Under the pieces are notes generated by a model that was not told where the DNA came from, searched no databases, and saw only the letters and a program-made list of their open reading frames with translations. Source: Clostridia bacterium (lineage in GTDB: Bacteria > Bacillota > Clostridia > Acetivibrionales > STF1-152). From it: a stretch of 64,000 nucleotides of DNA. This document shows positions 51,240 to 61,652 of the stretch, piece by piece. Location: the NCBI GenBank assembly GCA_028280575.1, contig JANQLN010000057.1, positions 1-64,000 of the forward strand. The letters run 5' to 3'. The position numbers and the translations under genes were made by a program. Within the stretch, counting starts at the first letter, position 1, and each line of letters begins with the position of its first letter.

Positions 51240-51403
51240 AACTATTTCTCCCACCCTGCTTTTAAAACTTGAATACTCTATCTGTTTTTCAACTGTCTGC
51301 CCCGTGTATATTTATATATTAATACAATAAATTCATTTATGCAATAGGCATATAGCATAAATGAATTTAATAATTCTTGTTATGCTTTTTATTTTATTAA
51401 ATC

Positions 51404-52699
51404 TTATAAAACATAGCCCTTTATATAATCAGCGAAGGGTTTTAAAAGCTTTGTTTTTCTGATTTCCCCTTCACCAATATTACCCTTTTCAGCCGTAACC
51501 TTAATATAATTAACGGTTCTTCCCTCCATGTAACCTGTCTCTTCTCTTTCAAAAAGAACATTCATTATCCTGCCGACATATTTTTTTAAATACCCTTCAA
51601 GCTTTTGTTCCGAAAGCTTTATAAGTATTTTACTGCGCCCGTCTTTAATTTCAGGTGCTACCTGATTTGGAAGCTTTGCCGCCGGCGTTCCCATGCGGGG
51701 TGAATACTTAAAAACATGCATTTGCATCAATGGCAAGCTTTCAAGGTATTGGTAAGTTTTTTTAAACTCTTCGTCTGTTTCCCCCGGAAAACCAACCATA
51801 ATATCGGTGGTTACTGAAACATCGTAAAGGTTTAGGAATAATCTATCCAATCCTGTTTTATATTCACTGGAATTATATTTCCGGTTCATCCTTTTTAAGG
51901 TCTCGTCACATCCGCTTTGCAAGGAAACATGAAAATGCGGGCAAACTCTCGGCAGCTTCCCAATAATATCTATAAACTCATTATTTATTGTCGTCGGTTC
52001 TATTGAACCCAATCTTATCCTTTCAATGGAGGTCTTGTTATGAACCATCTCTAAAAGGTCGATAAGCTTGATATTTCCCAAATCCCTGCCATATGAAGCA
52101 ATATGTATTCCGGTAATAACCACTTCTTTAAAACCTGCCTCAGCCAGCCTTTTTATTTCCTTAATCACATTTCCCGGATTTCTGCTTCTTACCGGCCCAC
52201 GGGCATATGGTATGATACAATATGCACAGAAATTTGTGCATCCTTCCTGAACCTTGACATATGCTCGTGTCCGTTCCGTAAAATTACTTATATCCAGCTC
52301 CTCAAAAATCCTATATTCCATTATGTCATCAATAAACACCAGCTTTTCCCTTTTGCTCCGGAGCCTGTTAACGTATTCTACAATTTTTGAGCGCTCTGCC
52401 GTACCAAGTATCAAATCAATTCCTTCAATCCGGCTCACTTCTCCTGGAGATGCTTGAGGATAACACCCTACTGCGACTACAATAGAATCCCTATTCTGAT
52501 TTCTGGCTCTTCTAATCATCTGTCTTGATTTTCTGGCACTTAAGCCTGTTACTGTACATGTATTTATTACATAAACATCTGCTGCATCGTCAAAAGCGGC
52601 CATTCTATACCCATCTTTTTTAAACAATTCTGCCATAGCCTCTGTTTCATACTGGTTGACCTTACAGCCCAATGTTTGAAACGCCACTATTTTGCCCAT
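51404..52699 (-). CDS. mtaB: tRNA t6A37 methylthiotransferase MtaB
   Basis: FQTLGCKVNQYETEAM; CTNFCAYCIIPYARG radical SAM motif. Confidence 0.94.
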   Translation of the reverse strand: MGKIVAFQTLGCKVNQYETEAMAELFKKDGYRMAAFDDAADVYVINTCTVTGLSARKSRQMIRRARNQNRDSIVVAVGCYPQASPGEVSRIEGIDLILGTAERSKIVEYVNRLRSKREKLVFIDDIMEYRIFEELDISNFTERTRAYVKVQEGCTNFCAYCIIPYARGPVRSRNPGNVIKEIKRLAEAGFKEVVITGIHIASYGRDLGNIKLIDLLEMVHNKTSIERIRLGSIEPTTINNEFIDIIGKLPRVCPHFHVSLQSGCDETLKRMNRKYNSSEYKTGLDRLFLNLYDVSVTTDIMVGFPGETDEEFKKTYQYLESLPLMQMHVFKYSPRMGTPAAKLPNQVAPEIKDGRSKILIKLSEQKLEGYLKKYVGRIMNVLFEREETGYMEGRTVNYIKVTAEKGNIGEGEIRKTKLLKPFADYIKGYVL

Positions 52700-53009
52700 C
52701 AAAGCCTCCTCGTAAAAATTCAATCCATGCTATGTATAACGTCATAATTCTATACAATACGACTTTAGAATTAATAGTGTATTTCAAAAACCCTATTGCA
52801 AAAATTAAAGCCGTTTCCTTATAATATTTTCTCAAAATAACTATTATATATCAAGCAATTCTTTGATTTAATTCAAGTGGCTTAATCTGGTAATAAAAAC
52901 TTAACAATTTTAAAATTGACAAGTAACCAATTTTGAATATAATAATAGATGTAACGTCAAATGCAAGAATTAAAGTCGTTTCAAACAGATAAAGAAGGAG
53001 GTGGATGAG

Positions 53010-53237
53010 ATGAAAACATTTAATATAGCTCTTAAGACTATTAATGATGTAAAAGATTTTGTCAATATGGTAAACAAATACGATTTTGATGTTGACCTTT
53101 CTACAGGACGCTATGTAGTTGATGCAAAGTCAATAATGGGGATATTCAGTCTTGATCTGAGCAAATCAATCAAGGTAGAGGTCCATACCGACGATTGCGA
53201 TAAGTTTATCGAAGAGGTAACGCCTTTCATGATTTGA
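53010..53237 (+). CDS. HPr-like protein lacking the phosphocarrier histidine
   Basis: VDAKSIMGIFSLDLSKSIKV HPr Ser46 region retained; LKTIND where LHTRPA is expected; AAGGAGGTG RBS. Confidence 0.75.
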   Translation: MKTFNIALKTINDVKDFVNMVNKYDFDVDLSTGRYVVDAKSIMGIFSLDLSKSIKVEVHTDDCDKFIEEVTPFMI

Positions 53238-53241
53238 GCGT

Positions 53242-53279
53242 GAAAAGCCTTTCGAGTAAAGCTCTAAGGCTTTTTTTTA
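53242..53279 (+). terminator. intrinsic terminator of HPr-like gene
   Basis: AAAAGCCTT...AAGGCTTTTTTTT. Confidence 0.8.
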
Positions 53280-53329
53280 TCCTTGCTGACATATCAAAAA
53301 TATGAGTTAAAGCTATTCCAATATTATTT

Positions 53330-53737
53330 TCAGAAAGCGACAATATCAATTTCATTATCCTTTAAAAGTGCGGCAGTCACGCCTATTGGTTTCCCGTCTT
53401 TCCCGCATCCGCACGATGGGCTTCTGCTTTTCAATATTGCCTTTTCAGCCCTAATCATCCGGGCAATTTTTAGAGTTTCCCTGGCCCCTTTAATAAACCG
53501 GCTTGAAATATCATCGCTGTTACCATCTATAACAGCCGCTTTTCCAGTGAGTACATCATTGCCGCTGCCTCCTTTGATATCAGCCGGCATCCTGGGTGTC
53601 GCAAGTCCGCCAAGCTGTTCGGGACAAACAGGTACAGCCCTGCCTTTTTCAACAAGCTCTCGAACTTCTTCATTCAAGCAGTTTGTTCCGTCATATCTAC
53701 AGTTAATACCGGCAAGACATGCGCTGACAATAATCAT
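53330..53737 (-). CDS. DUF523 family protein
   Basis: IIVSACLAGINCRYDGTNCLNE; CPEQLGGLATPR; SRSPSCG. Confidence 0.92.
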   Translation of the reverse strand: MIIVSACLAGINCRYDGTNCLNEEVRELVEKGRAVPVCPEQLGGLATPRMPADIKGGSGNDVLTGKAAVIDGNSDDISSRFIKGARETLKIARMIRAEKAILKSRSPSCGCGKDGKPIGVTAALLKDNEIDIVAF

Positions 53738-55947
53738 GCTTTCACCTTTCGCTTCCTTTTTTGTTTAGGCCTTGCTTTCCTTACAGGCTTGCTGCTTTTT
53801 GAGCCGTTTATCTTGTCGTTGTCCTTAACAAGTACAAAATCAATCTGCCTTGTATCAAGATCGGCCCTGGCAACCAAAACTTTAACCTGTCCCCCTATAC
53901 GGTAAGCTTTCTTTGTCCTTTCACCAATCAGGCTATACTGCTTCTCGTTATATATGTAATAGTCATCATCCAGGTCCCCTACTCTTACAAGTCCTTCTAT
54001 GGTGTTGTCCAATTCTATGAACATGCCAAAGGAGGTAACACTTGATATTACTCCGTCAAATTCTTCTCCGACTTTATCCCGCATGAACTCAACCTTTTTC
54101 AAGTCAACGGTGGCTCTTTCAGCTTCTTCGGCATCTTTTTCCCTTTCGGAGCAAATGCGTGTAATTTCAGCCAGTCTGGTTTTTAATTCATCTATTCTAT
54201 CCTCATCCATATCACCCTTTAAATATTCTTTCATTATTCGATGTATTACAAGATCGGGATACCTTCTTATGGGTGATGTAAAGTGGCAATAAAACCTGGC
54301 CGCCAGCCCAAAATGCCCGTCATTTAAATGGCTGTACCTTGCCTTTTGCAAGGAACGCAGCATAACCGTACTGACTATCATTTCTTCCTTTGTTCCCTTA
54401 ACCTTTTCCAACAGCTCCTGGAGCATCCCTGGATGGATGCTATTAATACCTTTAAGAGGATAACCAAGGTTATATGTAAACTCACTGAATTTTTCCATTT
54501 TTTCCTGTTCAGGCTCTTCATGGACCCTGTAAACAAAAGGAATACCAATCCAGTAGAACTGTTCTGCAACAGTTTCATTGCAAACAAGCATAAATTCTTC
54601 AATTATTTTATTTGCAATAGTAATTTCATACCTTTTAACTTCCACAGGCTTACCCTCATCATCAAGGATAACTTTTGCTTCATCAAAATCAAAATCTATA
54701 GCGCCTCTTGACATTCTCTTTTTCCTTAGAATAACTGCAAGCTCCTTCATTAAATAAAACTTGTCAATTAATCCGTCATATCTTTTAAAAAGATACTCTT
54801 CATTTTTTTCCAATATTTTATATACATCGGTATAGGTCATTCTTTCATTAATGTTTATAACACTTTCAAATATTTCATTATCAAGTACCCTGCCGCTGTG
54901 GTCTATTTCCATCATAACAGTGAACGCCAACCTGTCAACTCCAGGATTAAGACTGCATATCCCGTTTGAAAGGCTTTTTGGAAGCATAGGAATAACCCTG
55001 TCAACAAGATAAACACTCGTACCTCTTTCCAGGGCCTCTATATCCAATGGTTCATTTTCTTTTACATAATAGCTTACATCAGCAATATGAACACCCAGCC
55101 TGTAATTCCCGTTCTCAAGTTTCTGGATGGAAACAGCATCATCCAGATCCTTTGCATCTTCTCCATCAATTGTTACCATTGTAATATTTCTTAAGTCTTT
55201 CCTGCCCTCAGCCATTTCCCCGGTAACTTCCTGTACAGCTTCACCGGCCTGCTTCAATACTTCCCCGGGAAATACTTCTTTTAGCTTAAATGCCCTTAAA
55301 ATAGATAATATGTCGGCACCCGGCTCGTCCTTATGACCAAGTATTTCAATTATCCTTCCCTCCGCATTACGTCTCTTCTCAGGCCAGAGTGTAATCTCAA
55401 CCACAACCTTTTGGCCTGTCTTTGCTCCTTTTATCTCTTCCTTTGGAATAAAAATATCCCTGACCAGCTTCTTATCATCCGGAATTACAAATCCAAAATG
55501 CCTGCTCAGTTCAAATGTACCCACAATTGTCTTATTGGCTCTTTCCAGTATTCTTATAACTTCGCCTTCAGGCCTTTTTTCCCGGACACCTGCAGTATTG
55601 ATTCTCACCAATACCCTATCGTTATGCATTGCACCGTTTAACATTTCACCAGGTATGAAAATATCCTTGAACCCTTCCTCATCATGTATAAAGAAAGCAT
55701 ATCCCCTTTCATTGGCCTGAATCTTTCCTGAGTACAAGCTCATCCTGCCGGATGCTCCATATCTGCCTTTACGGGTTTTATGAATCTTTCCTTCACGGAC
55801 AAGCTCCAAAAGTAAGCTTTCAAAAATATCAATATCCTCCTGAGGAACATCCAGAACAATTGCAAGCTCTTGAAATTTAAGCGGCCTATAAGAATCCTCC
55901 TTCATAAACCGTAAGATTTTCGCTTTTCTGCGGGCAATAATATCCAT
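53734..55947 (-). CDS. rnr: ribonuclease R
   Basis: DDAVSIQKLENGNYRLGVHIADVSYYV; HFTSPIRRYPDLVIHR; C-terminal S1 domain; likely start MDIIARR. Confidence 0.95.
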   Translation of the reverse strand: MDIIARRKAKILRFMKEDSYRPLKFQELAIVLDVPQEDIDIFESLLLELVREGKIHKTRKGRYGASGRMSLYSGKIQANERGYAFFIHDEEGFKDIFIPGEMLNGAMHNDRVLVRINTAGVREKRPEGEVIRILERANKTIVGTFELSRHFGFVIPDDKKLVRDIFIPKEEIKGAKTGQKVVVEITLWPEKRRNAEGRIIEILGHKDEPGADILSILRAFKLKEVFPGEVLKQAGEAVQEVTGEMAEGRKDLRNITMVTIDGEDAKDLDDAVSIQKLENGNYRLGVHIADVSYYVKENEPLDIEALERGTSVYLVDRVIPMLPKSLSNGICSLNPGVDRLAFTVMMEIDHSGRVLDNEIFESVININERMTYTDVYKILEKNEEYLFKRYDGLIDKFYLMKELAVILRKKRMSRGAIDFDFDEAKVILDDEGKPVEVKRYEITIANKIIEEFMLVCNETVAEQFYWIGIPFVYRVHEEPEQEKMEKFSEFTYNLGYPLKGINSIHPGMLQELLEKVKGTKEEMIVSTVMLRSLQKARYSHLNDGHFGLAARFYCHFTSPIRRYPDLVIHRIMKEYLKGDMDEDRIDELKTRLAEITRICSEREKDAEEAERATVDLKKVEFMRDKVGEEFDGVISSVTSFGMFIELDNTIEGLVRVGDLDDDYYIYNEKQYSLIGERTKKAYRIGGQVKVLVARADLDTRQIDFVLVKDNDKINGSKSSKPVRKARPKQKRKRKVKA

Positions 55948-56049
55948 TTTAAAACCGCCTTTTTTTAATAAATACCTATCCGATAATAGTATTATTACAT
56001 ACATCCTATTAATCTATCCCATAAGTTTGTTGCCGTATTTCCAAGCATA

Positions 56050-56076
56050 TAAAAAAACAGGCCTGCGCCTGTTTTT
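56050..56076. terminator. bidirectional hairpin between secG and rnr
   Basis: AAAAAACAGGC-CTGC-GCCTGTTTTTT. Confidence 0.75.
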
Positions 56077-56091
56077 TATATGCTTTTATCC

Positions 56092-56385
56092 TTACCCTTT
56101 TATTACTAAATACAAAACTATGGAAGTTATCAAAAATGCAACCGCCGCAAATGTAGTATATTTTCCAAGCAGTGCATCAACCGTCCTTCCCTTGTTCTTC
56201 CCGAAAAATGTCTCTGCCCCGCCTGTAATTGAACCGGAAAGACCTGCCGACTTGCCGGATTGCAATAAGACTATAACAATTATAGATACCGCAAAAATTA
56301 TATGGATTAAGTTTAATATTATTCTCCCTGCACCCAAATCATACACCTCCACTATACTAAGTGCTCGCAGTCCATATTTTAACAC
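56092..56385 (-). CDS. secG: preprotein translocase subunit SecG
   Basis: VLLQSGKSAGLSGSITGGAETFFGKNKGRTVDALLGKYT. Confidence 0.94.
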   Translation of the reverse strand: MLKYGLRALSIVEVYDLGAGRIILNLIHIIFAVSIIVIVLLQSGKSAGLSGSITGGAETFFGKNKGRTVDALLGKYTTFAAVAFLITSIVLYLVIKG

Positions 56386-56650
56386 AGTAAAAAATAAAAA
56401 ACAAGTCCGAAATTTGAGAGTTTCCCCATTTTTTTAGAATAAGTATAAATTTATGAGTATAATGAAACATTTATCAGTCCAATCATTAAGAAAATGTAAG
56501 TGTCTAGAACCTTATACACATAAATCTTTTCAATGTTAAAAATGGGGAAACTCAAACGAATTAAAATAAAAAAGCCTGGCCATTATGGTATACATAGATT
56601 TATGGCAGGGGATATAAAACTTGACTTGCCCTATTTAAAACCTGCGGGCA

Positions 56651-57475
56651 CTATCCCTTCACACCTCCGGCGGCAACTCCCTCAAGAATTTTTCTTGAGA
56701 ACAAAAAGAAAGCAAACAGAATGGGAACTGTTGCAATTACTGAGCTTGCCATAGCTATATCAACTGTATACATAAGATTTTGCGTGTATTTCATAATTCC
56801 AAGAGGGATGGTTTTTTTCACTTCACTCTGCAAGAATATAAGCGGCATGAAAAACTTGTTCCATATTTGTACGGACATGATAATGCAGATGCTGAATATA
56901 ACAGGACTTGCCATGGGAAACATGATGCTTTGAAATATTCTCCACTCTGACGCTCCGTCTATCTTTGCCGACTCATATATATCCCTGGAAAGGTTTTGAA
57001 AGAAAACAGTAAGGAGCAGGACGGGCATGGATATTCCGGCAGCATATACCAGTATAACTCCGGTATGGGTATCAAGGAGTCCCCAGCTCCTGATTATCAG
57101 GAATATCGGAACAATACCCAGCTGCACGGGAAACATAAGACCCATTAGGAAATAGAGCAAAAGCCCTTTTCTTAATCTGAAGTTAAACCTGCCGATGCCG
57201 TAAGCCACCATAGACGAGAGCATTACAATCAAGGCCAGTGAAAACACCAATATAATTATACTTCCCAGAATAAAATATGGAAACTTTGAACCAGTAAATA
57301 AATTTATATAGGTTTCAAGGGTCAGTCTCCTTGGTATCCCCAGTGTATTGGAAAGTAAATCCGCCTTGGGACGGAAGGAATTATAAGTCATGTATATAAG
57401 AATAAAGGCAGCAAACATCGAGTATATCCGTAGAATTAGAGAATCTGCCGTAACTTTCCTTTTTATGCGATACAT
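56651..57475 (-). CDS. carbohydrate ABC transporter permease (MalG type)
   Basis: YESAKIDGASEWRIFQSIMFPMASP EAA loop. Confidence 0.94.
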   Translation of the reverse strand: MYRIKRKVTADSLILRIYSMFAAFILIYMTYNSFRPKADLLSNTLGIPRRLTLETYINLFTGSKFPYFILGSIIILVFSLALIVMLSSMVAYGIGRFNFRLRKGLLLYFLMGLMFPVQLGIVPIFLIIRSWGLLDTHTGVILVYAAGISMPVLLLTVFFQNLSRDIYESAKIDGASEWRIFQSIMFPMASPVIFSICIIMSVQIWNKFFMPLIFLQSEVKKTIPLGIMKYTQNLMYTVDIAMASSVIATVPILFAFFLFSRKILEGVAAGGVKG

Positions 57476-57479
57476 CTTT

Positions 57480-58424
57480 TTACTCCACCTCCGACTTTCT
57501 ATAACTGAAATAAAGCTGCAATAATGCCATTATAAGGATAAAACAGAACATGACGCAGGCAATGGTTGTCCCCATACCCATGGCATTCCTGTCTAAGGTG
57601 CCGCCAATCTCTCCATCAGATCCGAAAGCTACCCTGTAGAAAAACAGGGACATCACGTCCAAGCTGTAATTAATTCCTCCGGCTACACCTCCCAGCAGAA
57701 AACTGAAATCAAAGGAAGTCATGGAGAAGATATAAGTAAGAATCAACAAATTAAAAATCGTGGTCCTGATCTGGGGAAGTATGATACTGAATAAACGGCG
57801 CCAGTACCCCGCTCCGTCAATTATTGCCGCTTCCATATTCTCTTCGGGGATCATCTTCATTGCCCCTACCAAAAACATCATTCCTACACCAACTCCTGCC
57901 CAGGCAGCTAAAAGCCATACGATATATATGCCGTATTGGGGAAGTCCTAACCATGGCCTGACCCACCCGGTTAACCCGATCCACTCCAGAATCCTGTTAA
58001 ATATGCCAATATTCATATCCAGTACAAGCGTACCCATAAAAACAATTACAGTGGACGAAATGAACTGGGGAGCAAATATCATTGACTGAAAAAACCGGTA
58101 TCCTCTTATACCATTATAAATTGTATAGGCCATGTATATTTGAACAGGTAAAACCACTCCTGTATTTAAAGCAAATATGATTAAATTATGCTTAAGAGCA
58201 TTTGTCAACTGGGTGAAAAACTGCTTGTTTTTAAACAGCTCAATATAGTTATCGAAACCTACAAAGCTTTTGGGACCTATTCCCGACCATTCGGTCAGAC
58301 TGGTAAAAAACGCCGAAAATATAGGGTATACAACAAATAATGAATATAATAAAAAGCCGGGTAAAATGAAAAAAATGTACGGCCGCTTTTTTAACCGGTC
58401 AATCATCTGCATTTCTCCTCTCAA
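57480..58424 (-). CDS. sugar ABC transporter permease (MalF type)
   Basis: MEAAIIDGAGYWRRLFSIILPQIRTT EAA loop. Confidence 0.94.
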   Translation of the reverse strand: MRGEMQMIDRLKKRPYIFFILPGFLLYSLFVVYPIFSAFFTSLTEWSGIGPKSFVGFDNYIELFKNKQFFTQLTNALKHNLIIFALNTGVVLPVQIYMAYTIYNGIRGYRFFQSMIFAPQFISSTVIVFMGTLVLDMNIGIFNRILEWIGLTGWVRPWLGLPQYGIYIVWLLAAWAGVGVGMMFLVGAMKMIPEENMEAAIIDGAGYWRRLFSIILPQIRTTIFNLLILTYIFSMTSFDFSFLLGGVAGGINYSLDVMSLFFYRVAFGSDGEIGGTLDRNAMGMGTTIACVMFCFILIMALLQLYFSYRKSEVE

Positions 58425-58570
58425 ACCATATAATTCAGGATATTATACCCTTTTTGCCTATAACCGTCCAATTTACCGGCAGCCGGCGCCAAACCCACAC
58501 CGGCCGCTGGCAAGTCAACACTTTTAAAGCTTTTTCTTTCTAAGTTTGCTCTTTTTAAAAATTACTTAAA

Positions 58571-59884
58571 TTAATTGTAGGTTGCCATTTCGTGAAGTAT
58601 CTTTGCAGCTTCTTCCGCAGTAATATCAGATGTCATCAGCTTTGGTATAACTTCCTTCATAAGTTTTTCCGAAACGTTGGAATTGTCGGTTGAAAGAGAA
58701 GACAAAACCGCATACAGGTTCCATCCGGCCACATCAAACCTTGCCATTTCCTTTACGCCTTCATCCTTGGGCACTATATCATTTATTGTCGGAACCAATC
58801 CTATATTGTCCTCCAGAATCTGCTGTGCCTCAAGACCGGAAAGAAAATCAATATACCTGGCGGCTTCTTCCGGGTGCTTTGTATTTGCCGATACGGCATA
58901 GGTCATAAAATTACTGAAGCTGGACTGTACAATTCTGATTCCGTCCTTGTTTGGAATTGAAAAACGTCCCAGATTGAGCCCGGACTCAGAATATGCAGCA
59001 TTATTCCAGGTACCGTCGACAATCATGGCACATTTCCCATTGGTGAAGGACAGCTTCCACCCTGATTTGTCAACAGCCACAAAGTCCTTTCCAAAATAGC
59101 CTTTTTCTGCAAAATCCCTGTAATATTTGAATGCCTGGATTATTTCCGGCTGCATAAGGTCGCCTTTGCCGTCCATTATAGCCTGCAGGGCATCATTTGC
59201 ATGGGCGGGCATAAATGCAAATACGGGCCACGAGCGGTTCCATTCGCTGACTCCGGGAAAACCTATGGGTGTAATCCCTTTTTCCAGCAGGGTTTCGTTC
59301 AGTGCGATAAACTCGTCCCATGTACCGGGTAACGATAAGCCATGCTCATTAAAAATATCCTTGTTGTAATAAACAATATTTGTATCAAAAAAGGATGGCG
59401 GTGAACAATACAATTTTCCGTCTACCGTAGCATAACGGATTTCAGCCTCGGAATACCTGCTCAAATCTATATTGTACTCATCCAGAGGAAGCAGCATGCC
59501 AATCTTTACATACTCTTTCATTTTAGGTGTCTTGTCTCCCTGGACCATGAAACAATCTGGAAGCTCATTAGCCTGTATGGCCACACTCAGGCTCTGTTCG
59601 CTTTGGGCAAAATCAAACTCAAGCTTGATATGAGGATATTTTTCTGTAAATGCTTTGTTAATCATTTCATATGACTTCTCCAGAACGGCCTGGTTTGACA
59701 GATCTCCCCACACCTTGATTAAAGCAGGTTTCTTTCCCTCTTGCCCCTGTCCTTCTTTTGCAGCCTCTTTTGATGTGGGGCCGTCAGCTTGACCGCCGTT
59801 TTTTTCCGAACCGCATCCGGCCAGAAGTACTGCTCCCAGCATTACAAAAACAAGCAGGGTACAGATAATTTTCCTGGTTTTCAT
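58571..59884 (-). CDS. ABC transporter extracellular sugar-binding lipoprotein
   Basis: LLAGCGSEKN lipobox; SBP family 1 features. Confidence 0.94.
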   Translation of the reverse strand: MKTRKIICTLLVFVMLGAVLLAGCGSEKNGGQADGPTSKEAAKEGQGQEGKKPALIKVWGDLSNQAVLEKSYEMINKAFTEKYPHIKLEFDFAQSEQSLSVAIQANELPDCFMVQGDKTPKMKEYVKIGMLLPLDEYNIDLSRYSEAEIRYATVDGKLYCSPPSFFDTNIVYYNKDIFNEHGLSLPGTWDEFIALNETLLEKGITPIGFPGVSEWNRSWPVFAFMPAHANDALQAIMDGKGDLMQPEIIQAFKYYRDFAEKGYFGKDFVAVDKSGWKLSFTNGKCAMIVDGTWNNAAYSESGLNLGRFSIPNKDGIRIVQSSFSNFMTYAVSANTKHPEEAARYIDFLSGLEAQQILEDNIGLVPTINDIVPKDEGVKEMARFDVAGWNLYAVLSSLSTDNSNVSEKLMKEVIPKLMTSDITAEEAAKILHEMATYN

Positions 59885-60056
59885 AGAAATTCCTCCCTAA
59901 AATTAGTGATATGGCACGTACCGTAAATAATTTTATATTCGTTGGCGGATACATTCAATGTACTTTTTTCTTCTCTTGATTCCATATCTTCACATATTAA
60001 AAAAACGATATACAAATACCGGAAAACAATGTTCTTTTTTTTTACACCATATTCCT

Positions 60057-61652
60057 TTATTTATCCCTTTTAAATTCCGATACTGTTTTCCCGGTTATTC
60101 TTTTAAATACCTTAACAAAGTAATTTGGATTGTTATATCCCACCTTTACGGCGATTTCGTCGGTGGACAGGCCGGTTTCAGTATAAAGCTCCATTGCCTT
60201 TTGAACTCTCACGCGGGAAAGGTATTCCGAAAAAGAACAGCCGGTCTCTTCGTGAAAGCGCCGGCTCAAATAACCCTCGCTGAAGTTAGTAAGATTTGAG
60301 ACATCCTCCAGGTGTATATTGCTTGAATAGTTGCCGTGAATATAATCTACAATTTGGTTTATCCATCTCTTGTTAAAGGCGTTTTGGCACAAAATCTCCT
60401 TGAGCCTTACAATAAAATCCCTGGTGGAATTAAAGAGTATATCGCAGCTGTATGATTTTTCAGGAAGCTCGGTCAGAGGCCACATATTTTCAAAATGCCT
60501 TTTTATTTCTTGAGAGTCTAACTTGTACTTTTCAATCATCAAATCCGTTGACCTGTAAATAATTGTACGGCAAAGCTGTATTAAATCTTCAGGCTGTATC
60601 CTCATCCGGGCTTTTTCCTGAACTGTGTCCAGCCAGCATATTAATCCGTCCATATCACTGTTCCAGACAAGCTCTTTTATCTTTCTGTAAAGGTTCATCC
60701 ATTCCATTTCTGAAAAACCCTTTAACCCGGTGCCGGGGCTATGGATATAAATTCCGCTGCCTTTATAAAAAGACAGCTGCACTGCTGTTTCCGCACTGCT
60801 GCGCAGCGCCGGAAAAAGGCTTGAAGTTTCAAAGGTCCTGCTTATGCCGATTACCGGATATATGTTGAGCTTTTCCTTTAAAGCAACATAGAGCTCATTC
60901 GCTATTTCATTTGTTGTTTTATGTGCATTTGACCCATTGCCAAAGCATATTATACCGTGCAGGAATTTCCGGCTGCATCCCAAAAAAACTGTTTCCTTCA
61001 GACGATTAAACAGCTCTTCCATGGTAAATACCAGGGCCTTATCCAGCGAAGCCTGATAGGCCTTTTCCCTTGTCAATGTCCTTAAAACAGCCCAGCAGTA
61101 CACAGACCCTTTGGAATACAGCAGCTGCTTAAGGTTTGGGAATTTCTCCATATTACGGGCAAACTCACTCTTGCTGCCGGAACCGGTTGCTTTCAAAAAC
61201 TGCTCTTTCTCCTGATTAACAGGGTTGAGTAACTCTCCGTACTCCCTGGAAGTACCGTAGTTAAACGAATCCAGAATATTTAAAAGCTCATCTGCTTCAA
61301 CCTGGTATTTAGGTATAAAATCATTTACCCCAAGCTGTATTGCCTTACGTGTGTATTCAAACTCATTATAGCTGCTCAATATTACAATATTCAGCCTGGA
61401 ATACAGTCCCTTTGCCCTCTTTATTAATTCAAAGCCATCCATTACAGGCATTTTTATATCTGTGAGCAGCACATCCGGCGGACAATCCCTTACAGCTACA
61501 AAGGCCTCTTCCCCGTTTTGATATACACCTGCTATCCTATAACCATGATTCTCCCAATCAACAATAGACTGCAGCCCAACTCTTACCAACGATTCATCAT
61601 CAACAATCATTACTGTTCTCATCCGGGGCCTCCTCCTTAAAATACTTTTCAA
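60057..61652 (-). CDS. AraC-type response regulator (YesN-like)
   Basis: IVDDESLVRVGLQSIVDWENHGYRI; C-terminal AraC HTH; likely start MRTVMIVDDE. Confidence 0.95.
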   Translation of the reverse strand: MKSILRRRPRMRTVMIVDDESLVRVGLQSIVDWENHGYRIAGVYQNGEEAFVAVRDCPPDVLLTDIKMPVMDGFELIKRAKGLYSRLNIVILSSYNEFEYTRKAIQLGVNDFIPKYQVEADELLNILDSFNYGTSREYGELLNPVNQEKEQFLKATGSGSKSEFARNMEKFPNLKQLLYSKGSVYCWAVLRTLTREKAYQASLDKALVFTMEELFNRLKETVFLGCSRKFLHGIICFGNGSNAHKTTNEIANELYVALKEKLNIYPVIGISRTFETSSLFPALRSSAETAVQLSFYKGSGIYIHSPGTGLKGFSEMEWMNLYRKIKELVWNSDMDGLICWLDTVQEKARMRIQPEDLIQLCRTIIYRSTDLMIEKYKLDSQEIKRHFENMWPLTELPEKSYSCDILFNSTRDFIVRLKEILCQNAFNKRWINQIVDYIHGNYSSNIHLEDVSNLTNFSEGYLSRRFHEETGCSFSEYLSRVRVQKAMELYTETGLSTDEIAVKVGYNNPNYFVKVFKRITGKTVSEFKRDK

